Part shown: piece by piece, positions 1 to 4,936 of the stretch
Layout: every line of letters begins with the position of its first letter
Numbering within the stretch: position 1 is the first letter of the stretch
Assembly (NCBI GenBank): GCA_023142805.1
Contig: JAGLIU010000100.1
Span: 1-8,246, forward strand
Origin: Candidatus Omnitrophota bacterium
GTDB taxonomy: Bacteria > Omnitrophota > Gorgyraeia > Tantalellales > Tantalellaceae
Length of the DNA stretch: 8,246 nt
Direction of reading: 5' to 3'
Made by a program: the position numbers and the translations under genes
The notes under the pieces: model-generated
Seen by the model: only the letters and a program-made list of their open reading frames with translations
Database searches by the model: none
What the model was told of the DNA's origin: nothing

Positions 1-1
1 A

Positions 2-445
2 GCAAAAGTACCGTTTCTTAATACAAAAGAAAAGTTCAAGATCGGGAAAGCCGTTGTTTTAACGGAGGGGGGGGATATTACCATAGTAGCCAGCGGACAT
101 CTTGTTTCAAAAGCATTGGATGCCGCGTATGAACTAAAAAATAAAAACATTCAGGCCAGGGTTATTAATTTGCATACACCCAAACCGATCGATCGTGAAA
201 CAGTAATAAAAGCGGCGAGGGAAACCGGTGCCGTACTTACGGTGGAAGAACATTCAGTTTTTGGTGGTGTAGGAAGCGCCGTCGCGGAGGTTTTAGTGGA
301 AGAATGTCCTGTGCCCATGAAAATGATGGGGATACGAGACGAATTCGGTAGAAGTGGATCTCCTGATGAACTGTTTGAATATTTCGGATTAACTACAGCT
401 GATATTGTCAAAGAAACAGAGATATTGATCAAAAGAAAAAAATAG
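2..445 (+). CDS. Transketolase C-terminal domain (5' end outside window)
   Basis: This is the C-terminal 147 residues of a transketolase-family protein, open from the window's left edge in frame 2 and ending at TAG 443-445. The family transfers two-carbon ketol units between sugar phosphates using thiamine diphosphate; this C-terminal domain helps form the dimer and anchors the active site. Visible family hallmarks are ITIVASGHLVSKAL near the start, ARVINLHTPKPID, the VEEHSVFGGVGSAVAEVL segment, and the terminal GIRDEFGRSGSPDELFEYFG followed by a short helix. The tail (GLTTADIVKE, then a Lys-rich end) resembles the C-terminal subunit of split two-gene transketolases more than full-length Tkt, but the start is not visible, so split versus full-length cannot be decided. 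A TTG at 116 lies mid-domain and is not a credible start. The gene is separated from ispE by 102 bases. Confidence 0.88.
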   Translation, partial: AKVPFLNTKEKFKIGKAVVLTEGGDITIVASGHLVSKALDAAYELKNKNIQARVINLHTPKPIDRETVIKAARETGAVLTVEEHSVFGGVGSAVAEVLVEECPVPMKMMGIRDEFGRSGSPDELFEYFGLTTADIVKETEILIKRKK

Positions 446-482
446 AAAAGTAGGTTGCGGTACGCGGAGCACTCGAGATGTC

Positions 483-552
483 AAATACTGCGTATTTAAC
501 ACTTTACACCAAATACCAAAGACTAAACACTGGATATCAAATACTAAATGCT
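483..552 (+). repeat. Degenerate heptanucleotide tandem array upstream of ispE
   Basis: Cut in steps of seven bases from 483, the sequence reads AAATACT, GCGTATT, TAACACT, TTACACC, AAATACC, AAAGACT, AAACACT, GGATATC, AAATACT, AAATGCT. That is ten consecutive units in one register with a consensus close to AAATACT. The last unit contains the ispE ATG (548-550). The first two units also form a perfect inverted repeat, AAATAC 483-488 with GTATTT 492-497. Heptamer tandem arrays in intergenic DNA are known in other bacteria such as cyanobacteria; whether this belongs to a genome-wide family cannot be judged here. It replaces what would normally be the ispE ribosome binding region. Confidence 0.7.
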
Positions 553-1411
553 GATCTTTAAATCTCCCGCCAAACTTAATCTTTATCTTAAAGTTCTTTG
601 CCGTAGAGAGGATGGATACCATCAAATAGACACATTATTTGAGAGGATTGATCTTGCGGATCATATTTTTATAGAATTAGGAACTAACGAGATAGTCATA
701 ACCTGTGACGATCCTAATGTTCCTACGGATGAAAACAGTTTATTGCATAATACCGTTCGGGAGTTTAACAAGTGGTCGGGACAGGATTTAAAGGTTCGGA
801 TACATGTAAAAAAACGAATCCCTGTCGCGGCCGGGTTAGGAGGAGGGTCGAGTAACGCGGCAACTGTTCTTAAGGGATTGAACGACTTGAGCGAAAAACC
901 TTTAAAAAAAGAAGAACTTATAGCGATAGGAAGGAATTTGGGATCGGATATTCCGTTTTTTATTAATAATTATCGATTTGGAGTAGGGAGAGAAAGAGGA
1001 GATAAAGTAGAGAAGGTTACAACGGACATGGAATTATGGCATATTTTAATAAAACCACCGTTTCCGGTCGCTACAAAGGATATATACGACAGTTTATCCG
1101 CTTTCAGCTTGACAAAAGATATAGGCATTGATAAAATGGTCAACGCTTTTTTAAAGGGGGATAACAGTAGAAATCTGGCAGAAAATCTTTGTAACGATTT
1201 ACAGCCAATAGTATTACGTAAATTTCCTGTTTTAAATGAGGTTATATCGGAAATTAAAAAAGCAGGAGCTATGGGTGTGCTTTTATCCGGTAGCGGGTCT
1301 ACAGTTTTCGGGATTTTTGATAAAGACTGTGTAGAAGAAGCGAAAAATAAATTAAGCCTGATCTTCCCGGCCGAAAAAGACTGGGAAATATATACAGCGA
1401 AGACGTGTTAG
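548..1411 (+). CDS. ispE: 4-diphosphocytidyl-2-C-methyl-D-erythritol kinase
   Basis: Cytoplasmic GHMP-superfamily kinase that phosphorylates the 2-hydroxyl of CDP-methylerythritol with ATP in the non-mevalonate (MEP) pathway to isoprenoids. The 287 residues match the usual family length. Visible motifs are SPAKLN at residues 6-11 with the substrate-site lysine K9, the GHMP ATP-binding glycine loop PVAAGLGGGSSNAA at 92-105, GSDIPFF at 132-138 with the catalytic aspartate D134, and the C-terminal LSGSGSTVFG at 246-255. The ATG at 548 places SPAKLN at the normal distance from the N-terminus, so it is preferred. However, no good SD sequence precedes it: the start lies in the last unit of a 7-base repeat array, with only GGAT at 532-535. 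Its position before spoVG and glmU matches the Firmicutes ispE-spoVG-glmU-prs order. Function is assigned with high confidence. Confidence 0.96.
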   Translation: MLIFKSPAKLNLYLKVLCRREDGYHQIDTLFERIDLADHIFIELGTNEIVITCDDPNVPTDENSLLHNTVREFNKWSGQDLKVRIHVKKRIPVAAGLGGGSSNAATVLKGLNDLSEKPLKKEELIAIGRNLGSDIPFFINNYRFGVGRERGDKVEKVTTDMELWHILIKPPFPVATKDIYDSLSAFSLTKDIGIDKMVNAFLKGDNSRNLAENLCNDLQPIVLRKFPVLNEVISEIKKAGAMGVLLSGSGSTVFGIFDKDCVEEAKNKLSLIFPAEKDWEIYTAKTC

Positions 1412-1466
1412 TTTTTTGTTTGCGGGTTAAAAGAAGGCAATACGCATTTTTTGTCTGTTTTTGTCC

Positions 1467-1519
1467 GTGGGCAACGTCAACCGGAGGCTGATTCGCCTTT
1501 GGTGAAAGCAACGAACCCA
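1467..1519 (+). promoter_or_regulatory. Candidate structured leader RNA of spoVG
   Basis: Between ispE and spoVG the sequence can fold into a compact element. A 9-bp hairpin pairs ACCGGAGGC 1480-1488 with GCCTTTGGT 1495-1503 (two G-T wobbles) around the loop TGATTC. It is flanked on both sides by the direct repeat GCAACG (1471-1476 and 1508-1513). The element is closed by TGGG 1468-1471 with CCCA 1516-1519. It ends immediately before the A-run and the strong SD AAGGAG at 1524-1529, six bases before the spoVG ATG, so folding could affect ribosome access. I compared it from memory with c-di-GMP, glycine, SAM, ZTP and fluoride riboswitch cores and see no match. It may be an unassigned cis-regulatory RNA, a protein-binding site, or chance pairing. 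Confidence 0.35.
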
Positions 1520-1535
1520 AAAAAAGGAGACGGAG

Positions 1536-2144
1536 ATGAAGATTACGGAAGTCAGGATTTTCTCTACTGAAAGCAGGGATGGCAAACTGAAAGCTTTTGC
1601 TACAATGACATTTGACGATTGGTTTGTAGTAAGAAATGTAAAAGTTATTCAGGGAAGTAATGGTCTTTTTGTTGCCATGCCGTCAAGAAAAGCTGTAAGC
1701 AGTTGTTCTAAGTGTCAATTTAAGAACGCGATCGGCAGTAAGTATTGTAATCATTGTGGCGCTCCGATAAAAGAAACGTATAACACAAGAGAAGCCGGGC
1801 ATCATGATTCACAAGCGGAACATATGGATATAGCGCATCCGATCACACAAGAGTGCCGGGTGTATATACAAGATATGATATTAGAAGCTTATAACAAAGA
1901 ACAAGGAGGACAAGCCAAAGTTCAGGAGAAGGATGTCCCGAAAGAAAGCAAGGAACAGGAAAAAACCGAAGATGTTCCTGCTCCGGAGCCGGAGAAAAAA
2001 GAAGAAGCTAAAGAGGAAGTTAAAGAGGAAGCTAAAGAAGAAACTAAAGAAGAGGTAAAAGAAGAAGTTAAGGAAGAAGCTGAAGAGAAGCCTTCCAGTA
2101 TAGAGGCTCCGAACATGGATTCTATCCAAGATATAGAATTATAA
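1536..2144 (+). CDS. spoVG: SpoVG-family protein with inserted zinc ribbon and Glu/Lys-rich tail
   Basis: The protein (202 residues) starts as a clear SpoVG: ITEVRIFS at residues 3-10, FVVRNVKVIQG at 30-40 and NGLFVAMPS at 42-50. The domain resumes at DIAHPITQE (98-106) and IQDMILEAY (111-119). Between these parts a typical SpoVG has a loop of under ten residues. Here about 47 residues are inserted, including a four-cysteine zinc ribbon C57-x2-C60-x10-C71-x2-C74. After residue 122 comes a charged, probably disordered or helical tail (about 125-188) with repeated KEEV/KEEA/KEET units. SpoVG of Firmicutes is a small nucleic-acid-binding regulator of sporulation, division and virulence genes; the zinc ribbon could add nucleic-acid or protein binding, but this is inference. 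The start is set by the SD AAGGAG at 1524-1529. It sits in the conserved spoVG-glmU-prs context, with tRNA-Gln six bases downstream. Nothing here implies sporulation. Confidence 0.92.
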   Translation: MKITEVRIFSTESRDGKLKAFATMTFDDWFVVRNVKVIQGSNGLFVAMPSRKAVSSCSKCQFKNAIGSKYCNHCGAPIKETYNTREAGHHDSQAEHMDIAHPITQECRVYIQDMILEAYNKEQGGQAKVQEKDVPKESKEQEKTEDVPAPEPEKKEEAKEEVKEEAKEETKEEVKEEVKEEAEEKPSSIEAPNMDSIQDIEL

Positions 2145-2150
2145 AGCAGA

Positions 2151-2224
2151 TGGCGGGTAGTGTAATGGTAGCACCGCAGCTTTTGGAGCTGCTTGTCAAG
2201 GTTCGAACCCTTGCCCGCCAGCCA
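2151..2224 (+). tRNA. tRNA-Gln (anticodon TTG), CCA encoded
   Basis: A full cloverleaf can be drawn. The acceptor stem pairs TGGCGGG 2151-2157 with CCCGCCA 2214-2220. The D stem is GTGT 2160-2163 with GCAC 2171-2174. The anticodon stem is GCAGC 2176-2180 with GCTGC 2188-2192, and the anticodon TTG is at 2183-2185. The T stem is CAAGG 2197-2201 with CCTTG 2209-2213 around TTCGAAC. The discriminator is G2221 and CCA is encoded at 2222-2224. The weak T1-A72 pair and G73 are identity features of glutamine tRNAs. It lies six bases after the spoVG stop, so it is probably processed from the spoVG transcript. Its last 16 bases are the start of a 64-base direct repeat that recurs at 2392. Confidence 0.97.
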
Positions 2225-2272
2225 AAAAATATAGCCGCGGTAGCGGTTAGATTATTTGGCTGCCCAAAAGGG
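2209..2272 (+). repeat. 64-base direct repeat, copy 1 (contains tRNA-Gln 3' end)
   Basis: These 64 bases recur without mismatch at 2392-2455, exactly 183 bases downstream. The first 16 bases are the 3' strand of the T stem, the acceptor 3' strand, the discriminator and CCA of tRNA-Gln. The rest contains a long hairpin: CAGCCAAAAAAT 2219-2230 pairs with ATTATTTGGCTG 2251-2262 (one A-A mismatch), and inside it TAGCCGC 2232-2238 pairs with GCGGTTA 2243-2249 around GGTA. It ends with CCC-AAAA-GGG at 2263-2272. The identity breaks sharply at both ends (2208 C versus 2391 G; 2273 A versus 2456 C). The 3' end of a tRNA is the classic attachment core for tyrosine integrases, so this may be one flank of a small integrated or mostly deleted element; tandem duplication is the alternative. 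Confidence 0.9.
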
Positions 2273-2391
2273 AGAAGGCGAAATAAAATAAAGGAAGAAC
2301 GCCGAACCGCGTTCTTCGCCGAAAGGCGAAGGTTGATGCCGGGAAGGGCGTAAAAGGATCCGAGGAGAAAGAGGATCCTAGCCCTGGACGG
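2273..2391 (+). other. Hairpin-rich 119-base spacer between the direct repeats
   Basis: No credible gene is seen here. The stretch is dense in perfect inverted repeats: GAAGAACGC 2294-2302 with GCGTTCTTC 2309-2317; TTCGCC 2315-2320 with GGCGAA 2325-2330 around a GAAA tetraloop (sharing TTC with the previous stem, so mutually exclusive in part); AGGATCC 2355-2361 with GGATCCT 2373-2379; and around that, AGGGC 2345-2349 with GCCCT 2381-2385. The outer and inner stems of the last pair nest into one arm. Such stacking suggests a structured RNA or a small non-coding mobile unit rather than random spacer. I recognise no known RNA family, and no open frame here has a convincing start or ribosome site. 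Confidence 0.6.
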
Positions 2392-2455
2392 CCTTGCCCG
2401 CCAGCCAAAAAATATAGCCGCGGTAGCGGTTAGATTATTTGGCTGCCCAAAAGGG
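2392..2455 (+). repeat. 64-base direct repeat, copy 2
   Basis: Perfect second copy of 2209-2272. It carries the same 16 bases of tRNA-Gln 3' end (T-stem strand through CCA) but has no tRNA body in front of it. The long hairpin recurs at 2402-2445, and here the closing mini-hairpin is extended by one pair to GCCC-AAAA-GGGC (2445-2456). Just upstream, TGGACGG 2385-2391 can pair with CCGCCA 2398-2403 with one bulged A, giving a short acceptor-like helix that ends in G and CCA (2404-2407). Beyond it, 2456-2496 contains nothing I can assign. Confidence 0.9.
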
Positions 2456-2496
2456 CTAAAGGGTCAAGGGCCGAAAGTAGGAAGGCACTCAATACT

Positions 2497-2625
2497 GTCA
2501 TTCCGAGTGAAGTGAGGAGCGGTAGCGAGGAACGAAATCGAGGAATCTGGAGTACAAAGGAAGAAGAAAGAGATTTTTCCACTCCTCTGCTTCGCTAAAG
2601 CTTCGCAGAAGTCGGTCGAGATGAC
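2497..2625. repeat. Imperfect inverted repeat, MITE/REP-like intergenic element
   Basis: The ends are inverted: GTCATTCCGA at 2497-2506 and, read on the minus strand, GTCATCTCGA from 2625 back to 2616. The left arm has three GAGGA motifs at exactly 13-base spacing (2514, 2527, 2540) and ends in GGAATCT. The right arm, read on the minus strand, ends in GGAAAAATCT and contains GCTTCGC twice on the plus strand (2589-2595, 2600-2606). Phrases of the type CATTCCGAGYGAAGYGAGG...AATCT are, from memory, common in dispersed non-coding repeats of many environmental bacteria. No transposase is encoded, so it would be a non-autonomous element. It separates the tRNA block from glmU and could fold into a cruciform or long hairpin in RNA. 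Confidence 0.65.
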
Positions 2626-2653
2626 CTGTAGGGTTGATAGGGTTTGGAGTTTT

Positions 2654-2658
2654 AAGGA
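2654..2658 (+). promoter_or_regulatory. Ribosome binding site that decides the glmU start
   Basis: AAGGA lies 14 bases before the ATG at 2673, a long spacing. It is still the best site available, and it lies inside the frame that a TTG start at 2634 would require. It therefore favours ATG 2673, which also gives the expected family N-terminus. Confidence 0.5.
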
Positions 2659-2672
2659 AAAGAAAAAAGATT

Positions 2673-3950
2673 ATGAGTAAAATTACGGCAATTGTGCTTG
2701 CGGCGGGATTAGGCACCAGGATGAAAACGAATCTACCGAAAGTGTTACATGAAGTAGGTTCCAGGACGATCTTTGATAGAATAATCTTAAATATTAAAGC
2801 AACGGGGATAGATGAGATAATAGCTGTTGTAGGGTATAAGTCGGAAGAAATAGAGAAGCTTTATAGCGGGGATATAACATTTGTGAAACAAACGGAGCTT
2901 CTAGGTAGTGGAGACGCTCTAAAGCGCGCCATAAAGGCATTGGGTGGGGAGAGTGAAAATTTACTGGTAACATGCGGAGACACTCCTTTAATAAAAAGCG
3001 AAACATTTAAACGTATTCTTGAGACTCATAAGAAAGAAAAAGCCGCATGCACGGTGTTAACAAGTATTGTGGATGATCCGTTTTCTTACGGAAGGATAAT
3101 TCGTAATGATGAGGGAGAGATCGAGAGAATAACAGAAGAAAAAGATCTTACGGAAAATGAAAAAAAGATCACGGAAATTAACACAGGTACGTATTGTTTT
3201 AGAAGAGAAGACGCGGAAAAGTTTATATCCGAGATACAGATCAACGAAAAGAAAAAGGAATTCTATCTTACGGATATAATCGACATTTTAAAGAAGGAAG
3301 AAAAAAAAGTTGTTTCAGAAGCCTGTTCTAAGGGAGAAGAATTAGGAGTGAATTCCAGGAAAGATCTGGCAAACGCGAATAAGGTGATAAATAATATGAG
3401 CCTCGAGAAAATTATGGAGTCAGGTGTTACAATAATAGATCCTGATACTACACGTATAGATGAAAGCGCTGTAATAGGAAAAGATACGGTGATTTTTTCT
3501 AATACAGTTATAGAAAAAAATGTTACTGTAGGGGGGAACTGCAAGATAGGGCCGTTTGCCCGATTACGCCCGGGTACGAAAATAGACGAAAATGTAGAGA
3601 TCGGGAATTTCGTGGAGATCAATAGATCCGTTATCGGAAACGGAACAAGAATAAAGCATCATACGTATCTTGGGGATACGATCGTAGGAAAAAACGCGAA
3701 TATAGGCGCGGGAACGATTACCGCGAACTATGACGGTAAAGAAAAACACCGTACCAAGATAGAAGACGGAGCGTTTATAGGTGTAGGGGCGATCTTGATC
3801 GCGCCTGTTACGATAGAAAAAAACGCGCAGGTCGGAGCGGGTAGTGTTATAACTAAAAATAAGGTAGTTCCAAAAGGTGAGACATGGGCAGGTGTCCCTG
3901 CGAGATCTATTGTAGAACTACGTTCAGAAAAGGGAACAAAGGGGAAATAA
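2673..3950 (+). CDS. glmU: Bifunctional GlmU (GlcNAc-1-P uridylyltransferase / GlcN-1-P acetyltransferase)
   Basis: Cytoplasmic enzyme making UDP-GlcNAc for peptidoglycan and envelope glycans. It has 425 residues, about 30 fewer than E. coli GlmU (456). The N-terminal nucleotidyltransferase domain (about 1-228) has LAAGLGTRM at 9-17, LPK with K23, Q73, CGDTPL at 101-106, YGR at 139-141, EEKD at 154-157, EINTG at 168-172 and N227. The C-terminal left-handed beta-helix (about 250-410) has RPG at 299-301, the catalytic histidine H329 in KHHTYLGD, N343, the NYDG motif at 352-355 and K358. Oddities by gap-free alignment to E. coli from memory: K351 is N317, the acetyl-CoA serine S405 is V371, and the C-terminus ends in AGVPAR as in other hexapeptide acyltransferases instead of the usual GlmU tail with R440. 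Acetyltransferase activity is therefore likely but less certain than uridylyltransferase activity. ATG 2673 is chosen over TTG 2634, which adds a non-conserved 13-residue leader. Only one base separates it from prs. Confidence 0.94.
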   Translation: MSKITAIVLAAGLGTRMKTNLPKVLHEVGSRTIFDRIILNIKATGIDEIIAVVGYKSEEIEKLYSGDITFVKQTELLGSGDALKRAIKALGGESENLLVTCGDTPLIKSETFKRILETHKKEKAACTVLTSIVDDPFSYGRIIRNDEGEIERITEEKDLTENEKKITEINTGTYCFRREDAEKFISEIQINEKKKEFYLTDIIDILKKEEKKVVSEACSKGEELGVNSRKDLANANKVINNMSLEKIMESGVTIIDPDTTRIDESAVIGKDTVIFSNTVIEKNVTVGGNCKIGPFARLRPGTKIDENVEIGNFVEINRSVIGNGTRIKHHTYLGDTIVGKNANIGAGTITANYDGKEKHRTKIEDGAFIGVGAILIAPVTIEKNAQVGAGSVITKNKVVPKGETWAGVPARSIVELRSEKGTKGK

Positions 3951-3951
3951 T

Positions 3952-4887
3952 ATGGATAAACTAACGGTCTTTACCGGAACCGCTAATACTAAACTGGCAG
4001 AGGGTATTTGTAAGAGTTTAAAAGTGTCTTTAGGAAAAAGTATTGTAACACATTTTTGCGACGGAGAGACGCGCGTAAAAATAGAAGAAAACGTAAGAGG
4101 TAAAGATGTTTTTGTAGTGCAGTCTACTTGTTCTCCCGCGAACGAAAATCTTATGGAGTTGTTGATAATGGTAGATGCTTTAAAAAGATCTTCGGCTAGA
4201 AGGATCACAGCGGTACTTCCTTATTTTGGTTATGCCAGGCAGGACAGAAAAGATCAGCCCAGGGTACCGATAACAGCTAAATTGGTAGCGAATCTTTTAA
4301 CTCGCGCGGGAGCGGATAGGGTAATAACAACAGACCTTCACGCGGATCAGATACAAGGTTTTTTCGATATACCGGTAGATCATTTATACGCTGTACGCGT
4401 TTTTACAGAGTATTTCAAAAAGAAAAACATGGAAGATATAGCGATCGTCTCTCCTGATGTCGGCGGGATAAAAATGGCGAGGGCGTACGCTAAAAGATTC
4501 GGGGCGTCACTTGCTATAGTGGATAAAAGACGGATAAATGATGTTGAAGCGGAAGTCATGCACATTATGGGGGATGTAAAAGGGAAGAATGTTATTCTTG
4601 TTGATGATATTATCGCGACGGCAGGAAGTTTGACAGAAGCGGCGCTTGCGCTAAAAAAGAACGGGGCCAAAGATATTTACGCGGCTATTACGCATCCGGT
4701 GCTTTGTGGACCCGCGATAGAGCGATTAGAGAGATCAGAGATCAAGGAATTGGTGGTTACGGACACCATCCCGTTAGGGGAAAGCGAGAGTTGCGAAAAG
4801 ATCACGCAATTGTCGGTATCTTCGCTCTTGGGCGAGGCAATAAGGCGCATACATAGCGAAGAATCTATCAGCGCGTTATTTGAATAA
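3952..4887 (+). CDS. prs: Ribose-phosphate pyrophosphokinase (PRPP synthetase)
   Basis: Makes PRPP from ribose 5-phosphate and ATP, feeding purine, pyrimidine, NAD, histidine and tryptophan synthesis. At 311 residues it has normal class I length. Seen are FCDGETRVKIEENVRG (35-50), the ATP-binding YFGYARQDRKDQPR segment (91-104) with the catalytic-loop basic residues, the metal-binding H130 in TTDLHADQIQGFFD, the SPDVGG motif (167-172) before the flexible-loop region with K192-R193-R194, and the PRPP-binding loop ILVDDIIATAGS (215-226). That loop differs slightly from the common VDDMIDTGGT form: DT is replaced by AT and GGT by AGS. The SD AGGGG at 3940-3944 supports the ATG at 3952. One base separates it from the glmU stop, so translation is probably coupled. 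glmU-prs-ctc is a classic conserved gene trio. Confidence 0.97.
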   Translation: MDKLTVFTGTANTKLAEGICKSLKVSLGKSIVTHFCDGETRVKIEENVRGKDVFVVQSTCSPANENLMELLIMVDALKRSSARRITAVLPYFGYARQDRKDQPRVPITAKLVANLLTRAGADRVITTDLHADQIQGFFDIPVDHLYAVRVFTEYFKKKNMEDIAIVSPDVGGIKMARAYAKRFGASLAIVDKRRINDVEAEVMHIMGDVKGKNVILVDDIIATAGSLTEAALALKKNGAKDIYAAITHPVLCGPAIERLERSEIKELVVTDTIPLGESESCEKITQLSVSSLLGEAIRRIHSEESISALFE

Positions 4888-4936
4888 ACAAGTTGGGGAT
4901 CAAAAGACACAAAACAATAACGAAGGGGTGATTTAA

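Noticed and set aside
116..445. A TTG-initiated 109-residue gene
   Set aside because: It is the interior of the transketolase domain, which is open to the left window edge; conserved residues continue upstream of 116.
389..625. Minus-strand reading frame across the tkt-ispE gap
   Set aside because: Its sequence comes from the heptamer array and antisense of two real genes; no ribosome site and no family resemblance.
1412..1466. Intrinsic terminator after ispE
   Set aside because: There are T-runs, but the only stem before them (TGCG/CGCA) is four pairs with a large loop, too weak to call.
1881..2129. Minus-strand hydrophobic frame that looks like a membrane protein
   Set aside because: It is the antisense of the GAA/AAG-rich SpoVG tail, which reads as Phe/Leu/Ser runs on the other strand.
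2150..2353. Plus-strand frame over the tRNA and repeat block
   Set aside because: It reads through tRNA-Gln and the hairpins; no SD and no plausible protein.
2209..2455. CRISPR array
   Set aside because: Only two repeats of 64 bases with one 119-base spacer, and the repeat includes tRNA sequence; no cas genes.
2634..2672. Upstream TTG start for glmU
   Set aside because: The added 13 residues are not GlmU-like, the nearest good SD would lie inside them, and ATG 2673 gives the family N-terminus.
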